From Parvibaculum sp041688015 (GTDB lineage: Bacteria; Pseudomonadota; Alphaproteobacteria; Parvibaculales; Parvibaculaceae), in the NCBI GenBank assembly GCA_041688015.1, contig JBDNIY010000001.1, positions 62,001 to 126,000 of the forward strand: a stretch of DNA of 64,000 nt. Reading direction: 5' to 3'. The stretch's first letter is position 1, and every line of letters begins with the position of its first letter. The position numbers and the translations under genes are program-made. Of the stretch, positions 27,105-34,906 are shown piece after piece. The notes under the pieces are model-generated. The model saw nothing but the letters and a program-made list of their open reading frames with translations, was not told the origin of the DNA and did not search any database.

Positions 27105-28265
27105 ATGTCGCTACCCAAGAACACACTGAATGCCAGCAACGAAAGCATGACGATGGATCCCGCCTATGAGGCGGTCGCCCCGAATGATTTTCAGGCGATG
27201 ATGGAAGTGGATCGTTACAACAAGCGTTCAACAGCTTTCGACAAGATCATCTCGGCAACCCATGATCATTTCTGGGATCCGCTGGATGCCAAATATATCG
27301 ACTTCAATGACAAGTGGGATCTCGACCGCGATCTGTTGATGCCGACCGATTACACGCTTGAGCTTCAGTCGGCCGTCTCCGACAAGCTCGACACAGATCA
27401 GAAAATTTATCTCGTCAACGAGAGCGTGCGCTGGACCATGTCGTCCATCCTGCATGGCGAGCAGGGCGCATTGGCATTGTCAGCCTCGCTCTGCCACATC
27501 CTGAAAGATCCGGGCGCCCAAGAATACGCCGCCAATCAGACACGCGAAGAAGCCCGCCACGTCACCGGCTTTGCCAATTACATCAAGGCCCGCTGGGGCA
27601 AGCCGACCGCCTGCGGTCTCGTCTTGCAAGACCTGTTGGTCGAAATCGTCGCGACGCCGCTTGCGTGGAAAAAGCTCGTCGGTATGCAGATGATCGTCGA
27701 AGGCCTTGCTATGGGCACCTTTGCGAAATTCTACTCCGAAACCCATGATCCGCTGATGAAGAAGTTGATGCAATTCGTCATGACAGACGAAGCTTTCCAT
27801 CACAAGTTCGGCAAGATTTGGGCTGACCGCACGGTCCCCAATCTGCCCGAAGCCGAACGCAACATGATCGAAGATTGGGCGCTGGAAGTCTTTATGACCC
27901 TGCTGCGCAATTCGACCGGCCCTGAGCAAAAGAAGGTCATCTATGAGCGCGTCGGCCTTGATTGGCGTTGGGTCCAGTCTGCCCTCATGGAAGCCATGAC
28001 AGACAAGAAGCTACGCTCCACCATGCAGGATGGCACCAGCGTCTTCCGCGTCCTTATCAAGACGCTTCTCAAGGCTGGCATCATCACCAAGCGCACCTCC
28101 AGCCAATACGCTGCTTATGTGGATATGGAAGAGTTGCATGGTGAAGGCGACCGTATGATCGGTGACGAGATTGCCGAACAAGGCATCCGCAACCTCATCG
28201 CCATCAACGGGGCCGGTGGCGAAGCCGCCATCTACGCCATGAGCAACACCCAAGCCGCCGAATAG
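27105..28265 (+). CDS. Ferritin-like diiron protein of unknown function
   Basis: 386 residues from ATG 27105, which has GGGAGG eight bases upstream; longer starts lack this. A carboxylate-bridged diiron site is visible: Glu in LHGEQGAL (~118), EEARHVTGF (~147-155), Glu in VEGLAMGTF (~197) and DEAFHHKFG (~227-235). This two-times ExxH pattern is shared by R2-like and AurF-like oxygenases. The reaction is unknown. A strong terminator follows, so it is probably monocistronic. Confidence 0.7.
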   Translation: MSLPKNTLNASNESMTMDPAYEAVAPNDFQAMMEVDRYNKRSTAFDKIISATHDHFWDPLDAKYIDFNDKWDLDRDLLMPTDYTLELQSAVSDKLDTDQKIYLVNESVRWTMSSILHGEQGALALSASLCHILKDPGAQEYAANQTREEARHVTGFANYIKARWGKPTACGLVLQDLLVEIVATPLAWKKLVGMQMIVEGLAMGTFAKFYSETHDPLMKKLMQFVMTDEAFHHKFGKIWADRTVPNLPEAERNMIEDWALEVFMTLLRNSTGPEQKKVIYERVGLDWRWVQSALMEAMTDKKLRSTMQDGTSVFRVLIKTLLKAGIITKRTSSQYAAYVDMEELHGEGDRMIGDEIAEQGIRNLIAINGAGGEAAIYAMSNTQAAE

Positions 28266-28320
28266 ATTTAACCAGACCCCAAAGCGGTTCGTCGCCCTCG
28301 GATCAGACGACCCGCACCCC

Positions 28321-28354
28321 AAAGGCTCTCCAGCGGAACACTGGAGAGCCTTTT
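28321..28354 (+). terminator. Rho-independent terminator of the diiron protein gene
   Basis: Stem AAAGGCTCTCCAG (28321-28333) / CTGGAGAGCCTTTT (28341-28354) with a 7-nt loop, followed by CTTTTT. Confidence 0.9.
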
Positions 28355-28404
28355 CTTTTTCCCTCACCGCACATCCTTCGAAATGGCCCCCACACCCCAA
28401 AAAC

Positions 28405-28490
28405 CGTCGTGCCCCGACTTGATCGGGGCATCCACCTTCCTTTGATGCATCAAAGTTGGATCACCCGGTCAAGCCGGGTGATGACGCAAA
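28405..28490. repeat. Intergenic palindromic repeat, family B copy 2
   Basis: Hairpins CCCCGACTTGATCGGGG and CACCCGGTCAAGCCGGGTG with a TTTGATGCATCAAA palindrome between them, ending GATGACGCAAAAA. Same organisation as copy 1 at 3781-3890. Confidence 0.65.
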
Positions 28491-28500
28491 AATTGAATAA

Positions 28501-28592
28501 ACCCTCATGCCTCAATGAGGCGCACTTGCGCCGTCTCGAAGCCTCATGCCTCAAGGAGGCGCACTTGCGCCGTCTCGAAGGACGAGGCCCGT
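28501..28592. repeat. Family A repeat, two tandem copies
   Basis: Two adjacent ~40-bp versions (28501-28540 and 28541-28592), each with CCTCATGCCTCA, the GGCGCACTTGCGCC hairpin and CGTCTCGAAG. Only the second has the GACGAGGCCCGTG tail, so the array looks like a partial tandem duplication. Confidence 0.75.
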
Positions 28593-28612
28593 GCGCTGCA
28601 CCAAACCCAGCC

Positions 28613-29701
28613 TCAAGCCTCAGCCACAAAGCCCTTCCAGTTCCTCATATAGGTCACAAAGACATCGCTCAATCCTTCCGCGCGCAGATGCGCTGCCGTC
28701 ACAGGCAAGGCAGGCGAGGTGTAGCCCGGCTCGCCACGCAGCCGCTCTGGAAAGTCATGTCGCAAGATCGCGCCGCGCCCGATCAGCACATAGTCGCATC
28801 CCGCTTCAATCACCTTCACCGCGTCCGCTGCACCCATGATCTTGCCCGCCGCCCCCAGCGCCACCTTGCCGCGCGGCAGTTCGGTAAAATAACTCATCAG
28901 TGTGCGGCCTTTGAAGTCTTCTTCCGCTGGCTCCTTGGCATAGTCCCAAAGCGACATATCGAGGAAATCGATCTTACCATCACGCAAAATCTGCGCCGCC
29001 ACGTCTCGGACCTCCGCGAGCTTCACGCCAAAGCGTTCCGGTGATAACCGAAGCCCAAGCTGGAAATCAGGCCGGCAACTCAAGCGAATACCGTCAATGA
29101 TTTCATTGAGCAGCCGCGCCCGGTTTTCAAGGCTGCCTCCATAGCGGTCTTCGCGTTTGTTGATCTCGCCCGACAGAAACTGGAGGATAATATAGCCATG
29201 CGCCCCATGCACTTCGACGCCATCAAAACCCGCGCGCTCGGCGCGCTTGGCCGCTGCGATGAAGTCATCACGCAAGCCCTCAACTTCTGCCAGCGTCAGC
29301 GCCCGTGCGCCGGTGTCAGGGTCATCTGACGGACACACAATGTCACTAACAAGGTCCTTGGGCGAGCGGTTGCCCGCGTGGTGCAACTGCAATGACGCCA
29401 ACGAACCCTGCGCCTTGATGGCACTGGCGAGCCGCGTCAGGCCTTCCAGATGTTCGTCCCCAAACACACCAAGCTGCCCGGGAAAACCCTGCCCGCAGGC
29501 TTGAACATGCGCCGCGCACGTCATCGTCAACCCAAACCCGCCTTCGGCCCGCATCGTCAGCCAGCGAAATTCCTCATCAGAAAGCCTGCCATCAGCATGG
29601 CTCTGCGAATTGGTCAGTGGCGCCAACATGAAACGATTTTTCATGGCAGGCCCATGGGGCAGGGTCAGCGGTTCAAAGAGCTTGGCAGTAGATGTGGTCA
29701 T
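28613..29701 (-). CDS. NADH:flavin oxidoreductase, Old Yellow Enzyme family
   Basis: FMN-dependent ene-reductase-type TIM barrel (about 362 aa from ATG 29701, GGAG six bases upstream). It starts LFEPLTLPHGPAMKNRFMLAPLTN. The substrate-binding pair and FMN site are visible in VEVHGAHGYIILQFLSGEINKREDRYGG, followed by SLENRARLLNEII. A C-terminal FMN-phosphate segment (DYVLIGRGAILRHDFPERL) is present. The substrate is unknown. The gene is isolated, flanked by family A and B repeats on both sides. Confidence 0.92.
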   Translation of the reverse strand: MTTSTAKLFEPLTLPHGPAMKNRFMLAPLTNSQSHADGRLSDEEFRWLTMRAEGGFGLTMTCAAHVQACGQGFPGQLGVFGDEHLEGLTRLASAIKAQGSLASLQLHHAGNRSPKDLVSDIVCPSDDPDTGARALTLAEVEGLRDDFIAAAKRAERAGFDGVEVHGAHGYIILQFLSGEINKREDRYGGSLENRARLLNEIIDGIRLSCRPDFQLGLRLSPERFGVKLAEVRDVAAQILRDGKIDFLDMSLWDYAKEPAEEDFKGRTLMSYFTELPRGKVALGAAGKIMGAADAVKVIEAGCDYVLIGRGAILRHDFPERLRGEPGYTSPALPVTAAHLRAEGLSDVFVTYMRNWKGFVAEA

Positions 29702-29790
29702 GGAGAACTCCAATAAGCGGAAATGTCTGATGCCTCTTTATATGGTGCGCGCCCCTCGGCATCAATTCGCAGACCACGAAGACAAAAAAG

Positions 29791-29840
29791 ACCCTCATCC
29801 TGAGGAGGCGCACTTGCGCCGTCTCGAAGGACGAGGCCCC
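29791..29840. repeat. Family A repeat copy 4
   Basis: ACCCTCATCCTGAGGAG, the GGCGCACTTGCGCC hairpin, then CGTCTCGAAGGACGAGGCCCC. Nearly identical to the copy at 28541-28592 on the other side of the OYE gene. Confidence 0.75.
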
Positions 29841-29857
29841 GGAGCCAACCCCAACCT

Positions 29858-29938
29858 CGTCATGCGCGGGCTTGACCCGCGTACCCACGTCTTTGCTACG
29901 GGGAAGAAGCGGATAACCGGATCAAGTCCGGCCATGAA
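29858..29938. repeat. Intergenic palindromic repeat, family B copy 3
   Basis: GCGGGCTTGACCCGC hairpin, a spacer, then CCGGATCAAGTCCGGCCATGA. It directly follows a family A copy, as copy 1 and copy 2 lie next to family A copies. Confidence 0.6.
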
Positions 29939-30019
29939 GTATGGAGAAATTGAAAGCCCTCAAGCCCTCTGCAATGCGAGCCATTGCTTCTACAGCGATG
30001 CCACAAATCTGCATGGCAG

Positions 30020-30673
30020 CTATGGACTTTTTGTTTCTCTCGGAACCTTGATTTGGTTCGGTTTATTGAAAGCCGGCCATGGCCAGTAACTGCGACCAAC
30101 TTTCAAGTCACAAAGATTGCGTTCCAGCCTTGAAATTTTTTCCATTAGGAAAAGGTGTAACAAAATTTGCTTGATTGTATTGAGGAAACGAACCCGAGAT
30201 GTATCTCTACCCGTAGAACTCGCTACAGAGACAGCCTGAACTTTCCAGTCGGAATCTTCTCCCTTAGACGCTAGCAGCTCGATTGCTTCATCATAGCTTA
30301 GTTTAAATTTTTTCTGATCTATTGGTTTAGGTAGATTTTTGCACAGGTCAGCAATTCGTTGTGTTCGAAAGGTGACCGGCCGAGGGTTGTGCGCGAATTC
30401 ATTCCTTATTTCTTTAATTGTTAACAATGCCTTGTAGATATACTCTAGATACAGACCAATCATGTATGCGATGTCGATTTTCGCAGAAAATGACGATAAC
30501 GGCCCGTAACCTTTGAACACTCTGTCGGCAACAGCCTTGTGCTGTTCCAAGACACATTTCAAGGTTTCACCGAGTCGATGTTCGAGATAAGAGGCAGACG
30601 CTATTACTGCGGGTCGATCGCGTTGCCCTTCAATTTCTTTAACGATTGCATCATCGGAAATGAGCCAAACCAT
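30020..30673 (-). CDS. MltR-like (mannitol repressor fold) protein
   Basis: About 217 aa. The segment DRPAVIASASYLEHRLGETLKCVL ... GYGPLSSFSAKIDIAYMIGLY ... IKEIRNEFAHNP matches the MltR family (all-helical, no DNA-binding motif evident). No mannitol genes are nearby, so the enterobacterial name should not be taken as function. The region is visibly richer in A+T than its neighbours and the gene is isolated, both signs of transfer. ATG 30673 is preferred (AGGAAAAAA upstream); ATG 30721 would add 16 residues. A nested dyad lies upstream at 30737-30777. Confidence 0.65.
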   Translation of the reverse strand: MVWLISDDAIVKEIEGQRDRPAVIASASYLEHRLGETLKCVLEQHKAVADRVFKGYGPLSSFSAKIDIAYMIGLYLEYIYKALLTIKEIRNEFAHNPRPVTFRTQRIADLCKNLPKPIDQKKFKLSYDEAIELLASKGEDSDWKVQAVSVASSTGRDTSRVRFLNTIKQILLHLFLMEKISRLERNLCDLKVGRSYWPWPAFNKPNQIKVPRETKSP

Positions 30674-30736
30674 TTTTTTCCTAGCAAGGTTGGAGGAACA
30701 TCTTCGACAATACGCAGTCATCTCTAGCTATTGAAA

Positions 30737-30777
30737 GGAAAATTCAATGCATCATTTGCATTGCAAATAAATTTTCC
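30737..30777. promoter_or_regulatory. Nested inverted repeat upstream of the MltR-like gene
   Basis: Outer arms GGAAAATT (30737-30744) / AATTTTCC (30770-30777) enclose a second perfect dyad CAATGCA (30745-30751) / TGCATTG (30757-30763). It sits between tyrS and the MltR-like gene, both on the minus strand. It could be an operator or a structured terminator/leader. Confidence 0.4.
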
Positions 30778-30791
30778 GGCATGCACGTCCC

Positions 30792-32039
30792 TCACCCCCG
30801 CAACAACACATGCCGCTTCTTCCCCATCGACAGCTTCACCACGCCATCGTTGAGCGCCGCCCGTGTCAGCACCATGCGATCATCGCTCACGAGCTCATCA
30901 TTGACCCGCAACGCGCCGCCCTTGATTTGCCTGCGTACATCGCTGGTGGACGCACAAAGCCCCGCCGCCACAAACGCATTGAGCACGCCAAGCCCTGCAT
31001 CAAGCAGCCCGCCATCAATCTCAATCGTCGGCAGGTCAGCCGTCGCCGCGCCGTCTTCAAAGGCCGCTTTCGCCGCGCCCGCCGCCTTGTCGGCTTCGGC
31101 CCGCCCATGCGCCATCGCGGTCACTTCGGTCGCCAGCACTTTCTTCGCCTCATTCAGCTCCGCGCCTTGCAGCGCCTCCAGCCGCGCGATCTCATCCAGC
31201 GGCAATTCGGTGAACAACCGTAAAAACCGCCCCACATCAGCGTCTTCGGTATTGCGCCAAAACTGCCAATAGTCGAACGGCGAGCGCATCTCGGCGTTGA
31301 GCCACACCGCGCCGGACGCCGTCTTGCCCATCTTTGCGCCTGACGAGGTTGTCAGCAGTGGGCTTGTTAGTCCGTAGAGGGATGTTCCATCGGTGCGCCG
31401 TCCCAGCTCGATGCCGTTGACAATATTGCCCCATTGGTCCGAGCCGCCCATCTGCAAGGTGCAGCCATAGTTGCGGTTCAGCTCGACAAAATCATAGGCC
31501 TGCAAAATCATGTAATTGAATTCGAGGAATGACAGGTTCTGCTCGCGCTCAAGGCGAATTTTCACGCTGTCAAAACTCAGCATCCGGTTGACCGAAAAAT
31601 GCCGGCCATAGTCGCGTAGAAAATCGATATATTGCAGCCCGTCCAGCCAGTCGCGATTATTGACCATCACCGCGTCAGTCTTGCCCTCGCCGAATGTCAA
31701 AAATTTGCCAAAGACCGATTTAATCCCCGCCAGATTTTCGTCGATCTTTTCATCCGTCAGGATGGGCCGCGCGTCATCGCGAAAGCTTGGGTCGCCGATC
31801 CGCGTCGTCCCCCCGCCCATCAGCGCAATCGGTTTATGCCCGGCTTTCTGCAACCAGCGCAGCAGCATGATCTGGACGAGACTGCCCGCATGCAGCGAGG
31901 GCGCGGTCGCGTCAAATCCGATATACCCGGTCACCATGCTTTCGACAGCTGCTTCGTCCAGCGCCTCCTGATCGGAGATTTGATGGATAAAGCCGCGTTG
32001 TGAAAGTTCACGCAGGAAGTCGGATTTAAACTCGGTCAT
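30792..32039 (-). CDS. tyrS: Tyrosyl-tRNA synthetase
   Basis: Class I aminoacyl-tRNA synthetase charging tRNA-Tyr (415 aa). The HIGH-like motif is HAGS in TAPSLHAGSLVQIMLL, followed by MGGGTTRIGDPSFRDD. Tyrosine-site residues occur in NYMILQAYDFVELNR and GGSDQWGNIVNGIEL. The KMSKS loop is KMGKT. A C-terminal S4-like RNA-binding domain ends the protein. It is divergent from anmK, a common alphaproteobacterial arrangement. Confidence 0.96.
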   Translation of the reverse strand: MTEFKSDFLRELSQRGFIHQISDQEALDEAAVESMVTGYIGFDATAPSLHAGSLVQIMLLRWLQKAGHKPIALMGGGTTRIGDPSFRDDARPILTDEKIDENLAGIKSVFGKFLTFGEGKTDAVMVNNRDWLDGLQYIDFLRDYGRHFSVNRMLSFDSVKIRLEREQNLSFLEFNYMILQAYDFVELNRNYGCTLQMGGSDQWGNIVNGIELGRRTDGTSLYGLTSPLLTTSSGAKMGKTASGAVWLNAEMRSPFDYWQFWRNTEDADVGRFLRLFTELPLDEIARLEALQGAELNEAKKVLATEVTAMAHGRAEADKAAGAAKAAFEDGAATADLPTIEIDGGLLDAGLGVLNAFVAAGLCASTSDVRRQIKGGALRVNDELVSDDRMVLTRAALNDGVVKLSMGKKRHVLLRG

Positions 32040-32057
32040 GTGATGGTCTCGATTGCT

Positions 32058-32130
32058 CTTGCAGGAAAGGCTCGAAAAAGCTCGGAATATGCTTGAATGC
32101 TTGCAGGAAATAGCACGAAATTCCGAGCTT
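32058..32130. promoter_or_regulatory. Divergent tyrS/anmK promoter region with repeats
   Basis: The 113-bp spacer holds an 11-bp direct repeat CTTGCAGGAAA (32058-32068 and 32100-32110, 42-bp period) interleaved with an 11-bp inverted repeat AAGCTCGGAAT (32078-32088) / ATTCCGAGCTT (32120-32130). These may be regulator sites or transcript structure; no known motif is recognised. Confidence 0.4.
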
Positions 32131-32152
32131 CCAAACGAGATGGTATGAATTT

Positions 32153-33256
32153 ATGCGCGCCTTGGGATTAATGTCCGGCACTTCGCTCGACGGCATCGAC
32201 GCCGCCATCATAGACACCGATGGCGAGGATTACGTCGCCCCCGGTCCATCCCTCTCCGTGCCCTATACGCCTGAAGAACGCGCTGTGCTCCGCAATGCGC
32301 TCGAAATGGCGAAGCTCTGGGAGGTGGGCCAGCAGATGCCGCAAGCGGTCGCCGAGGCTGAGCGTCTGCTCACTTTAGCCCATGCTCAGGCCGTTCGCGC
32401 GCTTCTGAAGCAAGCCAAGCTGACGCCGCAAGACATTGATATCATTGGCTTTCATGGCCAAACCGTGTTGCACCAACCCGACCGTCACCGCACCGTTCAG
32501 ATCGGCGTGGGGGCCGAGCTTGCCCGCCTCACCGGCATTGATGTGGTCAATGATTTCCGCATCGCCGATGTCGCCGCCGGGGGGCATGGCGCGCCGCTGG
32601 TGCCGCTTTATCATCAGGCATTGGCCAAAAGCGCAGGCCTTACCGAGACCGTCGCCATCATCAATATCGGCGGCGTCGGCAATGTCACCTATATCGGGCT
32701 TGATGGATCATTGATCGCCTTTGATACCGGCCCCGGCAATGCCTTGATAGATGATTGGGCGCAGCGCCATACCGGCGAACCGGTGGACAAAGACGGCGCT
32801 ATGGCCGAGATCGGTGAGGTCGATGTTGATGCCTTGCAAGTCCTTATGGCACATGACTTTTTTGAAACGCCGCCGCCCAAATCACTGGACCGTTTTTCGT
32901 TTTCACCCGACCCCGTCGGCCATCTATCCCCGCCCGATGGCGCGGCCACGCTCACCGCTTTCACCGTCGAAGCCATCGCCCGCGGCCTCGCCCATATCCC
33001 CGGCATACCGACCCGCTTCATCGTCTGCGGCGGGGGGCGGCACAATCCAATCTTGATGAAAATGCTCTCCCGCCGCCTTCAGGGTGGGGTGCTTCCAGCC
33101 GAAGATTTGGGTTGGCGCGGCGACGACATCGAAGCCGAAGCCTTCGCCTATTTGGCCGTTCGCTCGCTCAAAGGCTTGGCCCTAAGCTTGCCGACAACGA
33201 CCGGCGTGCCCCATCCCATGCCCGGCGGCACCCTGCACAAAGCGCATCTGACTTAG
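32153..33256 (+). CDS. anmK: Anhydro-N-acetylmuramic acid kinase
   Basis: Phosphorylates and opens 1,6-anhydro-MurNAc in peptidoglycan recycling (367 aa). It begins MRALGLMSGTSLDGIDAAIIDTDG, the family's ATP-site signature. Further matches are DIIGFHGQTVLHQP, VNDFRIADVAAGGHGAPLVPLYH, NIGGVGNVTYI, FDTGPGNALID and the C-terminal VCGGGRHNPILM. Family C and A repeats follow the stop. Confidence 0.96.
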   Translation: MRALGLMSGTSLDGIDAAIIDTDGEDYVAPGPSLSVPYTPEERAVLRNALEMAKLWEVGQQMPQAVAEAERLLTLAHAQAVRALLKQAKLTPQDIDIIGFHGQTVLHQPDRHRTVQIGVGAELARLTGIDVVNDFRIADVAAGGHGAPLVPLYHQALAKSAGLTETVAIINIGGVGNVTYIGLDGSLIAFDTGPGNALIDDWAQRHTGEPVDKDGAMAEIGEVDVDALQVLMAHDFFETPPPKSLDRFSFSPDPVGHLSPPDGAATLTAFTVEAIARGLAHIPGIPTRFIVCGGGRHNPILMKMLSRRLQGGVLPAEDLGWRGDDIEAEAFAYLAVRSLKGLALSLPTTTGVPHPMPGGTLHKAHLT

Positions 33257-33309
33257 CGCTCCCCCTAAATCCCTTTTGCGCCTACGCGCAATGTGAGGGA
33301 GGGGGTGAA
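33257..33309. repeat. Family C hairpin repeat copy 3
   Basis: CTCCCCCTAAAT...TTGCGCCTACGCGCAA...GAGGGAGGGGGTGA, a degenerate form of the hairpin found twice at 14995-15103. It follows the anmK stop and may terminate it. Confidence 0.55.
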
Positions 33310-33334
33310 GCCACACCCACCAACTCTTAACGTC

Positions 33335-33448
33335 CATCTTTCGAGACGGGCTAAGCAGCCCTCCTCAGGATGAGGTAGAATTAAACTGCAGAAAAAACCC
33401 TCATCCTGAGGAGCGGCGAAGCCGCGTCTCGAAGGACGAGGCCCGTGA
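33335..33448. repeat. Inverted pair of family A repeats
   Basis: An inverted copy (33335-33376, CTTTCGAGACGGGC...CTCCTCAGGATGAG) faces a direct copy (33397-33448, CCCTCATCCTGAGGAG, hairpin CGGCGAAGCCG, CGTCTCGAAGGACGAGG). The pair resembles a BIME-like composite unit between the convergent anmK and hydrolase genes. Confidence 0.7.
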
Positions 33449-33463
33449 ACTTTCCCAGTAAAT

Positions 33464-34120
33464 TCAACCCCTTGCAGGTTGTCCTTCCAACCGCTTATCG
33501 AGATAAGCGCCGGTCACTGTTGCCAATTGTTCGATATGCGTATCGAAGAAATGGTTGGCCCCTTCGATCACCGAATGCTCGATCACGATGCCTTTTTGCG
33601 TCTTCAACCGGTCCACCAGCTTTTGCACATCGCCTGCTGGTGCCACCTGATCGGCGCTGCCATTGACGATGAGGCCCGACGACGGGCAGGGCGCCAAGAA
33701 CGTGAAATCATACATATTGGCGGGCGGGGCCACCGAGATAAAGCCTTCGACTTCAGGGCGGCGCATCAGCACCTGCATGGCAATCCATGCGCCAAACGAA
33801 AAGCCGCCGATCCAGCATTGCGAGGCGTCGGCATTTTGCGATTGCAGCCAATCGAGCGCCGAGGCGGCATCCGACAATTCGCCAATACCGCTGTCAAACC
33901 CGCCCTGGCTGCGGCCAACGCCGCGAAAATTGAAGCGCAGCACCGAAAAACCGCGCGCCACAAAGTCCTGAAACAGCGCTTGCGTGACCGGATTATTCAT
34001 CGTGCCGCCAAATTGCGGATGCGGATGTAGCACCAGCGCAATCGGCGAATTCGCCTTACGGCTATGGTGATAACGGCCTTCGATGCGGCCGGCGGGGCCA
34101 TTGAAAATGACTTCGGGCAT
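33464..34120 (-). CDS. Alpha/beta hydrolase, COG2945 type
   Basis: 218-aa cytosolic hydrolase. LHPHPQFGGTMNNPVTQALFQDF, the nucleophile elbow GGFSFGAW, NGSADQVAP (acid) and EGANHFFDTHIEQL (His) match the COG2945 family. The substrate is unknown. It is divergent from the iscR operon. Confidence 0.85.
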   Translation of the reverse strand: MPEVIFNGPAGRIEGRYHHSRKANSPIALVLHPHPQFGGTMNNPVTQALFQDFVARGFSVLRFNFRGVGRSQGGFDSGIGELSDAASALDWLQSQNADASQCWIGGFSFGAWIAMQVLMRRPEVEGFISVAPPANMYDFTFLAPCPSSGLIVNGSADQVAPAGDVQKLVDRLKTQKGIVIEHSVIEGANHFFDTHIEQLATVTGAYLDKRLEGQPARG

Positions 34121-34244
34121 GTTGTTTTTGTCTCACCTTACGAGCTGCTCCGCCTGTGCGGAGGGCAATAACCCACTATGGAAGTGGGGATTAACCAAAA
34201 TAAATTTGGCTTTTTCTCTGGCAATTATGACCAGAGATCGCTAA

Positions 34245-34269
34245 ATAGTTGACTACGGTACTAGGGGAA
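34245..34269 (+). promoter_or_regulatory. Candidate IscR type 1 operator / iscR promoter
   Basis: ATAGTTGACTA fits every position of the left half of the E. coli type 1 IscR consensus (ATASYYGACTR); the right half matches more loosely. TTGACT within it can serve as a -35 element. It is about 140 bp upstream of iscR, as expected for autorepression by [2Fe-2S]-IscR. A small hairpin TCCCTG/CAGGGA (34291-34308) follows in the leader. Confidence 0.6.
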
Positions 34270-34404
34270 CCCTGGTTCGCGGCACGCGCCTCCCTGTATT
34301 TGCAGGGACCGACGATGGTTCTTTAACACAGGCAAGTGCCGATTAGGCAAGGCTTTTGGGTGCATTTGTTGCGCCAAGGGCCGTTTCGACAGGAGTTGGC
34401 TCCC

Positions 34405-34875
34405 ATGAAACTCACCACCAAAGGGCGTTATGCCGTGATGGCCATGGCCGATCTGGCGCGTTTTAGCACAGGACGCCCGGTGGCTCTGGCCGACATCGCA
34501 CAGCGCCAAGAGATTTCACTCTCTTATCTGGAGCAATTGTTTGCCAAGCTGCGCCGCGGTGATCTCGTTAAAAGCGTGCGCGGCCCCGGCGGTGGCTATC
34601 TTCTGTCGCGCCAAGCCGATGACATTCGCATTTCCGATGTGATTCTGGCCGTCGATGAGCCGATCAAGGCGACCCGCTGCGAAATTGGCTCGCCCAAAGG
34701 GTGCTTGGGGCAATCTTCCAGCCGCTGCATCACCCATGACCTCTGGGAAGAGTTAAGCCATCAGATCCACACATATCTCAGCAGCGTCTCTCTAGGCGAT
34801 GTCATCAATGGCCGCGTTATCCGCTCGGCAGGCGACTTGCTCGACAAGCCGCTTACCGCGACGGCCGCCGACTAA
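34405..34875 (+). CDS. iscR: Rrf2-family iron-sulfur regulator IscR
   Basis: [2Fe-2S]-sensing repressor of Fe-S assembly genes (156 aa). The winged helix-turn-helix begins MKLTTKGRYAVMAMADLA; the recognition region is QEISLSYLEQLFAKLRRGDLVKSVRGPGGGYLL. The cluster ligands are three Cys in TRCEIGSPKGCLGQSSSRC plus the conserved His in CITHDLW. ATG 34405 has AGGAG nine bases upstream; the longer in-frame start is not supported. It is the first gene of an eight-gene SUF operon. Confidence 0.93.
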   Translation: MKLTTKGRYAVMAMADLARFSTGRPVALADIAQRQEISLSYLEQLFAKLRRGDLVKSVRGPGGGYLLSRQADDIRISDVILAVDEPIKATRCEIGSPKGCLGQSSSRCITHDLWEELSHQIHTYLSSVSLGDVINGRVIRSAGDLLDKPLTATAAD

Positions 34876-34906
34876 CTGAATTTTTGAAGCAAAGGCTCAC
34901 CTCCGC

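Noticed and set aside
30020..30721. True mannitol operon repressor
   Set aside because: No mtlA/mtlD or other sugar genes adjacent; only the fold family is supported.
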